From Secundilactobacillus similis DSM 23365 = JCM 2765 (lineage in GTDB: Bacteria > Bacillota > Bacilli > Lactobacillales > Lactobacillaceae), in assembly GCF_001311075.1 (NCBI RefSeq), contig NZ_BBAD01000015.1:1-52178 (forward strand): 52,178 nt of DNA. The letters run 5' to 3'. The notes under the pieces are model-generated. The model ran no database searches. It was given only the letters and a program-made list of their open reading frames with translations, and was not told the origin of the DNA. A program made the translations under genes and the position numbers. Every line of letters starts with the position of its first letter. Positions within the stretch are counted from its first letter, which is position 1. Positions 1 through 9,100 of this stretch are shown piece by piece.

Positions 1-1663
1 AGTATGCCAGTTCTTGATTTGTCAGATTGGCATACGATGACTAATTCAACCGATAGTCTGGATAGTACTAGCCCGGTATATGGCATGTTTACTGGATTAA
101 TGGCTAAAAAGATTGTATTAGGTACCGGATTCTTACTTAAGCCAGTGATGCCATCGTCTACAGGTGCCATGAACGCTGCTAATGATACGACTTGGATTGG
201 TGTCGGCGCTGGTACCGAGGATGATCCACAGGGATTGTTACTAGTGAATACATCGTATACTGGCGATCCGAATGATGCGGACACTTACCTTTTGGTTGGG
301 GCATATGTGAACTACGTTGATGTCGATACGGGAAGTCAATTGAAACAAGTTATCCTTCCAGCAACCGTAACCAGTTACACGGCAACGGTTCCAGATGGCT
401 ATGTGCTCGCAACGGGTCAGAAGAGGACGTTCGCTATTCAAGCAGCGAATAAACCAACCGTCTATACGGTCAACGTGACAACGCCTAAACCAGCGCTTCC
501 GGATGCATCTCAAACGATGACTAATTTGACAGTTAAATACGTTGATGCAGCAGGTAATGAACTTCAAACAGCAACGGTCCAGAGTGGCCAAGTTGGTACG
601 GACTACACGGTCAGTGTTCCCGCAATTAAAGGGTATACCACAACTGCCAAACCAATTTCTGGCCAGTTTAAAGGTAACAATATGGTACTAACGCTGACGT
701 ACGTTAAGGATGGCGTAATTCCTGACGAATCTGCTAATACCACGACCATGACCATCAACTATGTCGATCAAGACGCAACGCCATCCAAGCCCCAACCACT
801 CAATCGGGGAAGGTTGGTACTGATTACAAAGTAACGGTACCGCAAATCAAAGGCTACACCACTCAAGCCCAACCGGTTTCCGGTCAGTACAAGGGCAACG
901 CCATGGCACTCACGCTGACTTACGTGAAGAACGGCGTCCTGCCTGATGAATCGCAGACCACCACTGGCATGACGGTGCACTACGTTGACCAAAACGGCAA
1001 CGCGATTGCGACACCAACGACCAACACTGGCAAGGTTGGCACGGACTACACGGTCACCGCACCAACGATTGCCGGCTATCAGTTAGCGGACGGTCAACTA
1101 GCAACTACAACTGGTAAATACAGTGGTAACACGATGGATTTGACCTTAGTCTACGACAAGGTTGCGCAACCGGCTGATGGTGGTGACACTGGTAACGGTA
1201 CTGGTACAACGACTGATCCCGGTTCGGGTGAGGGTACTTCAACGACCGGAACTGGTACTGATACGACGGCGCCTGATACAGGGACCACGTCCGGCACTGA
1301 TTCAGACACTGCTGTGACGACTGCCCCTTCAGACGCGGCAACGGCGGTGAAAGCTGATCAACCGGAGACGACAACTTCAACGGATGCTGGCGCGGTTGTG
1401 AATGACGCGCCAGAGGATACGCAAGCGGTTGTTGCATCGGATGATTACCAGAAGTTGAGTGATGATTCGGTAGCGCCAACCAGTGATTCGGTTAAGTTAG
1501 CTACGACTGAGCGTGCTGAAGGTGCTACTACTGAGAACGCTGCTGGCAAGGCTGAGACGTTGCCACAGACTGATGAGACTCAAAGCGGATTGCTTGGCTG
1601 ATTGGTGTGGCGATGTTGGGGACGCTTGGAGTTGTTGGTAGTAAGAAACGGAAAGTGGATTAA
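1..1663 (+). CDS. MucBP-domain LPxTG surface adhesin, 5' truncated
   Basis: This is the 3' part of a gene for a wall-anchored adhesin; it runs in from before the window. At least three MucBP-type repeats are visible (pattern YVDxxGN...GKVGTDYTVxxPxIxGY...LTLTYVK), a domain family linked to mucin binding. A Thr/Asp/Ser-rich stalk follows, then a sortase motif LPQTD (1560-1574), a hydrophobic stretch and a KKRK tail. Two frame breaks interrupt it. Near 775 one G is missing (GACGCAACGCC where GACGGCAACGCC restores the repeat). Near 1600 one T is missing; repair joins LPQTDETQSGLL to WLIGVAMLGTLGVV, and the stop is then at 1661-1663. Without repair the anchor is lost. The identity as a sortase-anchored MucBP protein is secure; the ligand is unknown. 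Confidence 0.88.
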
Positions 1664-1699
1664 TTAGCTTTTCATCATTATTAATTTATAGTAGTTAAA

Positions 1700-1745
1700 A
1701 ACGAACCGCCGGATTTCCATTTAGGAAAATCGGGCGGTTCGTTGT
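1700..1745. terminator. Bidirectional rho-independent terminator
   Basis: An inverted repeat, ACGAACCGCC... pairing with ...GGGCGGTTCGT, has a second paired layer (GGATTTCC/GGAAAATC) and is flanked by an A-run and a T-rich stretch. It lies between the convergent adhesin gene and the small secreted-protein gene, so it can end both. Confidence 0.8.
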
Positions 1746-1776
1746 CTTTCGGATTGGGAAGGGCTAAGCTTTGAGA

Positions 1777-2234
1777 TTAACGATGGTAATAATAAGAACT
1801 ACCGATCGGCTTAACCGCATCGCCTAATCGATAATACCAAGACTTAAGCACGGTCTGACCGTGATACCGGGTTTTCTTCAGGTGCCAAATCGCATCCGTG
1901 CCATTCTTGCCCAGCGAGTAGTAACCGCGGGAGATTTTTGGCTGACAACTAAGTCGTATCCTGAACGATAAGCTGTCAGCCGTTTTCCAGAAAAATAGCT
2001 TGGTTGGCCAACTGAGCGGCCATAACGGAAATTGTTGACGTAAAAGCCGTATTTGCTGATGCTGAGAAATTGCGATTCGCCGTTGCTGTCGCGGTGTGTC
2101 TGCCATTTACCACGAAGTGAGGATGGTGTGGTGGTGTATTTTGCTGAAACGTCAGTCGGTTGAAGCCAACTGACACCGGCACCAACTGAGAGGGTGAGGC
2201 CAACTGCCAGCAAGGGTTTCGTTGAAGTGAGCAT
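1777..2234 (-). CDS. Small secreted protein of unknown function (RGKW type)
   Basis: A small exported protein of about 152 residues after repair. It has a Sec signal peptide (MLTSTKPLLAVGLTLSVGAG, cleavage probably after DVSA). The mature part starts with LRGKWQTHRDSNG and is rich in aromatic residues (YGFYVNNFRYG, KSWYYRLG). AAGGAG lies nine bases before the third in-frame ATG, so I start at 2234 instead of the ATGs at 2240 or 2243, which touch the Shine-Dalgarno sequence. One A is missing from a run near 1939; repair gives SQKISRGYYSLGKNGTDAIWHLKK and leads to the stop at 1777. The (R)GTW-like motif just after the signal peptide is also found in the proteins at 2367 and 17488, so these may be one loose family. 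No function is recognised. Confidence 0.65.
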
Positions 2235-2366
2235 AATCATCATCTCCTTAATTTTAGGAACGCGGGTTAACTACGAGATGACTGTAAGAAAAGATTTAAT
2301 AGACAAGACTTTTTTGGTATGCTTTGAGTAACGAATGCTCACTAAACTCAAAAGGGGACGACACAC

Positions 2367-2855
2367 ATGAACCTGCACAAACTCAACCACTACCTCAACC
2401 ACTACCTGCTCCTAACCACCGCAACCTTCGCCGGCGCTCTGGCGCTCACCACAACGGCAATGACCACTCAAGCTTCTGCGCGCACCTTCGCCACACCAAT
2501 TCGTGGCACTTGGTATCACAAGACAGGCAAGCATCAAACGGCGGTTAAATTCACCGCCAGCGCTGCTAAGGTGACCGGAATGCCCAAGACCGTTAAATTG
2601 AGTAACAAAGAAGTGCGCAATATTAACACTAAATTTAAACTCAGCATCAATGGGACTAAGACTAAGAACTACCAGGTTGCCGGTTTCGACTATCTAGGCG
2701 GCACGTTCCAGTTTGTCCCAACCAAGTTAAAGTTGGCTGGTAAGACGCGTAAGGTGCTGGTGAAGTTACCAAACGATGCATCGACGAAGTGGGAAGTTTA
2801 TACAACATATAAGTCATCGGTTGCGCGGACGGCGCGGGTGCGGATGGCGTATTAA
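2367..2855 (+). CDS. Small secreted protein of unknown function (RGTWY type)
   Basis: A 162-residue exported protein. It has a Sec signal peptide with a long hydrophobic core (YLLLTTATFAGALALTTTAM) and probable cleavage after QASA. The mature protein begins RTFATPIRGTWYHKTGK, is basic, and ends TARVRMAY. AAAGGGGACG precedes the ATG. It is divergent from the related small secreted-protein gene to the left, with about 130 bp between them, and both follow the LPxTG adhesin gene. The GTWY motif right after the signal peptide resembles the start of the mature proteins encoded at 1777-2234 and 17488-18018. No catalytic motif or anchor is visible, so it is probably released or loosely surface-bound. 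The function is unknown. Confidence 0.72.
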   Translation: MNLHKLNHYLNHYLLLTTATFAGALALTTTAMTTQASARTFATPIRGTWYHKTGKHQTAVKFTASAAKVTGMPKTVKLSNKEVRNINTKFKLSINGTKTKNYQVAGFDYLGGTFQFVPTKLKLAGKTRKVLVKLPNDASTKWEVYTTYKSSVARTARVRMAY

Positions 2856-2867
2856 TAGCTAAATTAA

Positions 2868-2908
2868 AAGCGTGTCTGACCACTCTGGGGTTAGACGCGC
2901 TTTTTTAG
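2868..2908. terminator. Rho-independent terminator
   Basis: GCGTGTCTGACC and GGTTAGACGCGC form a hairpin, followed by a run of six T. It sits just after the stop of the small secreted-protein gene at 2855. Confidence 0.82.
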
Positions 2909-2999
2909 ATTGACCCAATAAAAAGGACCAGCAGCTCACACTGCCAGCACTTTCAGGATGGTAACTCACTTATGCCGCCGCTGTGGTTGAGACACAGGG

Positions 3000-3893
3000 T
3001 TATTTCAAAAAGTCAGGGTTCATAAACTCGGGATTTGGATAGTGATAGAAACCTTCTCCAGTCGATGGTCCCAGTAAGTTGGCATCGATTCGTTCTTTCA
3101 TCTTATCGGCAGCGTGCTTCAAATCAGCGTCACCGGTGCGTTCGGCTTCAGTAACCACGATGTTGTAGTGGGTGCGCAGGCCAATCATGTCAAGAATCCC
3201 GAATGGTCCAATTGGTGATGAGAGCACGACCATCCAAGTTTTATCGATGGTTTCGGGCGTCGCAATCCCGTTTGCCCAAAGCTTCAGTGCCGCGTTTAAC
3301 CATGGGACCAAGATACTGTTGAGTACGTAGCCGGGTTGTTCCTTTTGTAGCGGAATGGCAATCATCCCGATGGACTTCGCGAAGTCAACGACGGTGTTAA
3401 ATACCGCTGGATTCGTCTCCGGTGAGCCCATCACTTCAGCCGTGTTTCGCAACCAGATTTGGTTGGCAAAATGCAGGTTTAGGAAGCGAGTTGGTCGGCC
3501 GGTTGCAGGTGCGATATCGCTTGGCAACAAGGTTGAAGAGTTACTTGCGAAGATGGCGTCCTTGGGTACAACTTGGCTGAGTTCCTTGTAGAAGCTTTGC
3601 TTGATCGAAATCTTCTCTGGAATCGCTTCGATGATCAGGTCTGCATCCTTGGTGGCATCGGCCAAGTCGGTTGAAAAGGTCATGCGGCTCATGGCAGTTT
3701 GGAAGTCGTCGACCGTTACTTGTAAGTCGTGCTCGTAACTTGGCTGTAGTTGACTAATGAGCAACTGCGCGTGCTTTACTGTTTTTTCGTTAATATCATA
3801 TAACGTGACGTTATAGCCTTTAAAGGCGGTCTGAAAAGCAATTTGGCTACCTAAAACGCCATCACCCGCAACTGTTACGTGTTGAATCGTCAT
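3000..3893 (-). CDS. 3-hydroxyacyl-CoA dehydrogenase family protein
   Basis: An NAD-dependent 3-hydroxyacyl-CoA dehydrogenase-like enzyme of 297 residues. The N-terminal Rossmann fold shows the dinucleotide-binding loop GDGVLGSQ (about residues 10-17), then the acidic YDIN near residue 33. The conserved EAIPE and ASNSSTLLPSDIA stretches and the catalytic-region FLNLHFANQIW (HF where classical enzymes have H-F-FNP) follow. The C-terminal domain includes PGYVLNSILVPWLNAAL. The family oxidises 3-hydroxyacyl-CoA but also includes hydroxy-acid dehydrogenases such as gulonate and carnitine dehydrogenases. With no thiolase or crotonase gene nearby, a stand-alone hydroxy-acid role is possible. GAGGAGG precedes the ATG. 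It is divergent from a GntR/FadR-type regulator that probably controls it. Confidence 0.82.
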   Translation of the reverse strand: MTIQHVTVAGDGVLGSQIAFQTAFKGYNVTLYDINEKTVKHAQLLISQLQPSYEHDLQVTVDDFQTAMSRMTFSTDLADATKDADLIIEAIPEKISIKQSFYKELSQVVPKDAIFASNSSTLLPSDIAPATGRPTRFLNLHFANQIWLRNTAEVMGSPETNPAVFNTVVDFAKSIGMIAIPLQKEQPGYVLNSILVPWLNAALKLWANGIATPETIDKTWMVVLSSPIGPFGILDMIGLRTHYNIVVTEAERTGDADLKHAADKMKERIDANLLGPSTGEGFYHYPNPEFMNPDFLK

Positions 3894-3923
3894 GTGAATT
3901 CCTCCTCAAAGTTAAGTGACTTT

Positions 3924-3952
3924 AGTATAAATAGCCGGTGGTGGGAGTGAAA
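3924..3952 (-). promoter_or_regulatory. Probable promoter of the 3-hydroxyacyl-CoA dehydrogenase gene
   Basis: On the minus strand a TATACT -10 (3924-3929) lies 17 bases from a weak TTTCAC -35 (3947-3952). The distance to the gene's Shine-Dalgarno sequence is about 20 bases. Confidence 0.45.
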
Positions 3953-4003
3953 GCCGAAAAGGGCGATTTTGAAGCTAAAGCGTGCTAAACTGGACTGTGG
4001 TAT

Positions 4004-4016
4004 CTGGTACAACCAG
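4004..4016. promoter_or_regulatory. GntR/FadR-type operator
   Basis: CTGGT-ACA-ACCAG is a perfect 5+5 inverted repeat. It matches the general FadR-subfamily operator pattern TNGTNNNACNA exactly. It lies directly before the Shine-Dalgarno sequence of the GntR-family gene that starts at 4035, which implies autoregulation and probably control of the divergent dehydrogenase. Confidence 0.65.
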
Positions 4017-4034
4017 AACAAGGAGGCCGTTAAC

Positions 4035-4736
4035 GTGAAATTTGAACCGATCCATGCACCGAGTGCGACGGATATTTTTACCAATCAAATGAAGGAAGCC
4101 ATCATTTTAAGGAAGCTGAAACCCGGTGAGACGTTGCCGCATGAGCGTGAACTAGCTGAGCAAATGGGGGTTAGCCGGTCAGTGATCAACCATGGATTGC
4201 AGCGGTTGGCCCAGCTGCATTTTATCACCATCAAACCACGGCAGGGCGCGGTGGTGGCGGATTATCTGGTTGATGGCACGTTGGAAACGATGCATGAAGT
4301 GGTGGCGCTCCATGACGGTTTTTACACGCCAGCGATGTTGCAGTCCATCTATCAGGTGCGGCGGTCGTTAGAGTGTGACGCAATCAAGTTGGCAGCACAA
4401 AAGCGGTTAGCTGAACCGTTGCGAGAAGCTCGCCGGGCACTGATGCGGTTTAAAAATGGTGATAACTTAGATGTTCAGTCCCCAGCGATTTTTGACTTCT
4501 TCCATTCGCTGGCAATCGCATCGGGTAATCAGGTGTACACCATGATGATTAACAGTTTGAAACCCATCTATTTGCGGTTGGGGCGTTGGAACGCCCAACG
4601 CGATAACGGAGTGGCAACGATTTTTGAATTAAATGAGACGTTGTTGACTGCAGTTGAGGCCGGTCAGGTTGCCGAAGCCGTTGCTGCGGATGAGCGATTG
4701 ATCGAGTGGAGTTTGCAGGATTTGATGCAAGCCTGA
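4035..4736 (+). CDS. GntR-family (FadR subfamily) transcriptional regulator
   Basis: A 233-residue regulator. Residues about 10-75 form a GntR winged helix (DIFTNQMKEAIILRKLKPGETLPHERELAEQMGVSRSVINHGLQRL). The rest is an all-helical FCD-type ligand domain with YQVRRSLECDAIKLAA and FHSLAIASGN. I start at the GTG at 4035 because AGGAGG lies eight bases upstream; earlier in-frame starts have no ribosome site and would cover the operator at 4004. It is divergent from the hydroxyacyl-CoA dehydrogenase gene, and the operator lies between them, so the pair is a likely regulator-target unit. FCD domains usually bind small carboxylates; the effector here is not known. Confidence 0.87.
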   Translation: MKFEPIHAPSATDIFTNQMKEAIILRKLKPGETLPHERELAEQMGVSRSVINHGLQRLAQLHFITIKPRQGAVVADYLVDGTLETMHEVVALHDGFYTPAMLQSIYQVRRSLECDAIKLAAQKRLAEPLREARRALMRFKNGDNLDVQSPAIFDFFHSLAIASGNQVYTMMINSLKPIYLRLGRWNAQRDNGVATIFELNETLLTAVEAGQVAEAVAADERLIEWSLQDLMQA

Positions 4737-4757
4737 TGAACAGTTTTAACTTTGATG

Positions 4758-4789
4758 GTCTCATGAGTTGACTCATGAGGCTTTTTTTT
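4758..4789 (+). terminator. Rho-independent terminator after the GntR gene
   Basis: GGTCTCATGAG-ttga-CTCATGAGGC forms a ten-pair hairpin with a four-base loop. A run of eight T follows. Confidence 0.85.
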
Positions 4790-4969
4790 ATGATCGTGAT
4801 GAGCGGGTTACTATCCATTGTTTACCCGGAATGGTTAGAAATACTGTTGTAGCGGGGATGATTGACTGGTCAATTTTTGCCAAAATTGAGAATTTTTCGC
4901 AAATTTTTGGTCGTTCTAGTGAAAAAAAGTGCTACTTTTTTGAATATTTGCCGATTTACGACCAAAATG

Positions 4970-4998
4970 AAACCGGTTTTATAAGATGAAACCGGTTT
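4970..4998. promoter_or_regulatory. Twin AAACCGGTTT palindromes
   Basis: Two identical ten-base palindromes, AAACCGGTTT, lie at 4970-4979 and 4989-4998. Their centres are 19 bp apart, nearly two helical turns, and each is preceded by ATG. The central CG and the A/T flanks are typical of LacI/GalR-type operators. They lie in a 580-bp gene-free, AT-rich region upstream of the EAL-domain gene. The binding protein is unknown. Confidence 0.45.
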
Positions 4999-5066
4999 AT
5001 TTGAAAAAACGAAGATTTTAAGCTAGGCTTCCGGTGGTTAGTCAGGAGAATAAACGCCTTATATTA

Positions 5067-5080
5067 TTATAACGTTATAA
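5067..5080. promoter_or_regulatory. TTATAACGTTATAA palindrome in the EAL-gene upstream region
   Basis: A perfect 14-bp palindrome in the same AT-rich intergenic stretch (4790-5368). I see no credible coding sequence in that stretch. Confidence 0.35.
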
Positions 5081-5295
5081 CAACTACTTGATAAATTGTA
5101 TTAGCGTAAAAACGAACTATTGCCTGAAATAGCGATTGATTATCCGGATTCGATTTTCAGGTGAAAATTGGTCGTTATAATTAGTTCACAATTGTCGTAT
5201 TTTATATGCAGTTATTTTGGCTAAAAATTGTATGTTAATTTGATAATCAGCGAATTGGTGTATAAATATTGGAAAAAGAGGTCATAAATTTACGG

Positions 5296-5324
5296 TTGTA
5301 ACCCTTGAAAACGTCAATTATACT
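5296..5324 (+). promoter_or_regulatory. Promoter of the EAL-domain gene
   Basis: TTGTAA (5296-5301), a 17-base spacer and TATACT (5319-5324) give a good sigma-A-type promoter about 45 bases before the start at 5369. Confidence 0.6.
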
Positions 5325-5368
5325 TGCATTAATCTAGAATTAGTCTGAGCTTAATCTTTGGATAGGGG

Positions 5369-6052
5369 GTGAAGACAACGCTTACTTTTTTTGGACAACC
5401 CAAGTTTTCTAGAAGTGGCGCGAACGATTTAGCAATCGGCTATGAACTATTTATTCGGGAAGCGCATGGCGATGAGTGGACGCTGCCGCACGACTTTGGG
5501 GCCATTACAGCACCAACGATTGAACGATTGTTGGGGCAGGTTTTGGAAGTGTTACCGAAGACGACGACCATTGTGTCCTTCAATTTGGAACAGACCCAGT
5601 TTATTGATCCGGCCTTCGCTGCCATGGTGGCACGCGTTCAGGCCAAAACAGACATTCACATCTACACCGAGTTAACGGAACGCCAGGACCCGAACGTGAC
5701 AGCGAGAGAGCTGTTTTTCGCCGCCCAGCATTTTAAACAACTCGGCTTATTAGTTTGCATCGATGACGTTGGCACCGGGTTTAACACGCCTGAGTTAGTG
5801 TTACAACTGGATCCATACATTGACGAGTATAAGTTTGCGTTACAGAATCTACGACCGTTCAACACCATGGGGGAGGTTGAATCGGAACTTCAGTTCTGGT
5901 ACGACTTAGCAGCGACCAAGCACAAAAAGTTTGCGATCGAGGGAATCGAAACTGAGGACGAACTGCTGACCATTACTGAAAAATTCCCTTGCGATATTTT
6001 ACAAGGGTACTACATTGGCAAGCCGCTATTGATTCCAGTGGGAATGACGTAG
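5369..6052 (+). CDS. Stand-alone EAL-domain c-di-GMP phosphodiesterase
   Basis: A cytosolic 227-residue protein that is only an EAL domain; this family hydrolyses cyclic di-GMP to pGpG. All main active-site positions are present: E26 in YELFIR (the ExLxR element), N72 (FNLEQ), E101 (TELTE), D132-D133 (IDDVGTGF, with an intact loop-6 GTG), K155 (YKFALQNLR), E191 (EGIET) and Q212 (LQGYY). It should therefore be active. It shares the unusual K-F-A-x-Q-N-L-R stretch with the EAL half of the protein encoded at 45236, so the two are paralogues. The start is uncertain: the frame opens at a stop just upstream, and the first usable codon, GTG at 5369, abuts the GGGGG of the ribosome site. A lost base upstream could hide a better start. 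Confidence 0.87.
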   Translation: MKTTLTFFGQPKFSRSGANDLAIGYELFIREAHGDEWTLPHDFGAITAPTIERLLGQVLEVLPKTTTIVSFNLEQTQFIDPAFAAMVARVQAKTDIHIYTELTERQDPNVTARELFFAAQHFKQLGLLVCIDDVGTGFNTPELVLQLDPYIDEYKFALQNLRPFNTMGEVESELQFWYDLAATKHKKFAIEGIETEDELLTITEKFPCDILQGYYIGKPLLIPVGMT

Positions 6053-6181
6053 CCGCGGCCCAGACAGGCAAATGCATAGGAGCGCATTTCAGGTGGGGTA
6101 TCTCGAAAATTACTAATAATTAGCTGATTCGCAAATCAGATGCGGGTTAGACAACGATAGTAATTAAGGGGATATACACAT

Positions 6182-9100
6182 ATGGATAAGAAACGAAATC
6201 AGCTTTACCGGGACATGCGTTCAGTTAAGACGCACTATAAGGCTTACAAGGCAGGTAAGCGTTGGTTAGTGGCCGGCATCTCAATCGCCACTTTCGGCTC
6301 GTTCTTGATGACGAGCACCGCACATGCCGATACGCTGAGTGAAAATACTGCAATCACAGCACAGACATCGACGCAGGGAAGCAGTCCAGCGGCGGTGTCT
6401 TCAACGTCCGCTGAGCCGGCAACTACTGGCGAGAGTACGACTTCGACAACGACACAAGCTCAGACTCAAGCAACAACCGGGTCAACTTCAGATGCTTCCC
6501 AAACAACGGCCACCAATTCGGCGACCGCTGATTTACCTGTGGGCACAACTACGAGCACGGGTACGGATAGTAGCGTAACGGTTGACTTGCCGGCTGGGGC
6601 GACTAGTGCACATATTGCTGCGGCTAAGCAGGCGGTGGTGGCTAGTGGCGCCAGTGTTGGGACGGTGACGGCGAAGGATGGGGCTAGTGCGGATGCTGGT
6701 GATGTGACGACCAGCACCGATGACACAGCATCTACAAATACGATGACCGCCACTTCTTTGAAGTCAATTGATCAACTTGGCGGTAAGTATATTGATGATA
6801 AAGGAAACGTGTCGGATACTGCGCCGGGGGCTGTGACGATTGGTGGTCAGACTGGGACTTCGGATGATATGTCAACGGAGATTACTGGGAATTTAACAGC
6901 GGTTAAGACTGCCGATGGCAAGGATACCTACTATGTATCAGACAACGGTAACTTCGTAGGTTAAGGTGGTGCTGATGCCGCTGATGGTAATAAAGAAGTT
7001 ATTGTTGCTAATACGGGTGATAATTACGAAGAGTTTGGGAAGGTTTACGTTGATGCGAACGGAAAACAGTGGGTTAAATTAGTTAATAACTCCGCTAATT
7101 CGGCTGCGTCATATGCGTACAAAAATCAGATCAATACTAATTCTAGTTTCGAAATTCAAGGCGAGTGGCAAATGAGCACAAATGTTGCTGGCGGTGGCTT
7201 GGGAATCATTCTTCAACCCGTATTACCGCAAACTGCTGGCGTTGGTGCTGGTGCTAGTGCGGCTGCTGATATTGGTATTTTAGGCCAACAATCCACAACT
7301 TTTGTGGGATTTGATGGTTACGTTTCGGGAGATCCGAATACGTATGACAGCAAGCCAGGTGCGCTAACGATTCGTCAAACTGATGATAAAACTGGTAAGT
7401 CGTTTGTCAATTTACAAATGGTTGATAAAGGTATTGATGGGTTAAATGACGACACATTGATGGGCGGTAACGATAAAGACGGTGATAAGACTCAAAGAAC
7501 TAACCCTCAAACTTCGCCTATTTCGGGTGTACTGGATGTTCTGTACGATATTCAATGGACCCCGGACTCAACACAGTTATCCGGTGAAACTGTTACCGGG
7601 ACCCTTTCAGCAACGTTATACGATGCGAAGACTTATACTGCAGCCTCAACGCCTTTGCGGACACTAGCTGTCAGTGGTATTAACTTACCTAGTTCAACAG
7701 CGATTGCGTTATTTGGCGCATTTGGCGGCGGTGGTGCTAGTGCACTTGCTCAAGGTCGAGTGACTTCCTTCACTTTAACGCCTGTTACTCAACAAGTTAC
7801 CGTCAACTACATCAACGTGGATGGTGGTGCTACGCTGAAACCATCAACAAACATCAACGCCAGTGTCGGGAATACGTTAAACGTTACCGCAACCACTTCT
7901 GGCGACAGCGCTAGCTACGGTGCACCCACTATTGATGGCTACACCTTCGTTGGGGCAGTTGGTACCGATATTACTGGGAACTTCCAAAGGGCCGATATGC
8001 AGGTAGTTGATCCTACGATGACTACTGGTACCGGAACTTACAATACGATTAACGTTTACTATAAAGCCACCTCGAAAACACAACAGCAAGCTGTTGCATC
8101 ATATACAACGCCTGATGGTGTGACGATTCCTGCAGTTAGTCAGGGTTCGGCCGGAACGAGTAATGCGGTTCATGCGGGATCGGCAACGGAAATTACGGAC
8201 GTGAATGGTAATGCAATTTCACTGGGTAGCGATATCAGTTCAGTCCCGATTCAACAAGTTGACGGTTACATTTCTGGGTACACTTTAGATGGTGGTGCTT
8301 GGACTGCTTCGACCGATATTCCAGGTAAGAGTACTGGGAACTATGTCGTTTCGTATCGGAGTCCAGATATTTCATTGACACCCGTTAAGTTTGCTGAAGG
8401 TGAAACCGGCTTTAACGTAACACTTAAAGCACCTCAGGACGGGTTGAACGTGCCGAATGTGACCTTAACTGCTGATGACGTTGTGATTACTAAAAATGGC
8501 GTTGCAGTTGATCCTAATGTTGCTGCTTTACAACCTAACGACTACACAATCAGCCTGACCAGTGAAGGTCAGGCAAAGGTTGCTACAGCATACGGATTGG
8601 CTGCTGATCAACTGAATTTTGACACCGCAGCGACTACCTTAACTGTCACTGGGAACGACACTGTCACCGATGATGCGGATGGTGGTCAAACGACCATTAC
8701 CCGGAACAATGTTGAGCAAATCGTTATTATTCAAAAGAAGTGGTCTGATGGTGCACTGTCTCGAATTGAAATCAATGTGGCGACGGGAGAAGCAACGTTG
8801 ACTGAAACTGGGACGGATGGTTCGGTTGAAGGACCGCTAGCATTAAATGCTAACGAGGATGTGACGGCCGGTAACACGACGGTGAACTACGGTGGTTCTG
8901 GAGCAGACTTTAGTTTGGGACACATGAATCCTGACGATCCGAAAGCGGTAAGTGGTGCGACGGAAAAGATTTCCGCTGCTGGCGAACCATCCTATGTTAA
9001 TACTGCAACTCTCGCTGATGGCGATGTTGCGGGGACTAACGATTTCTTGAATGATGCGGTGAAGACTTCGGAAGAATTGGCAGCTGATAATCAGCCGCAA

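Noticed and set aside
4768..4989. 73-codon open frame after the GntR gene
   Set aside because: It begins inside the terminator hairpin, has no ribosome site and covers the AAACCGGTTT palindromes; it is most likely chance.
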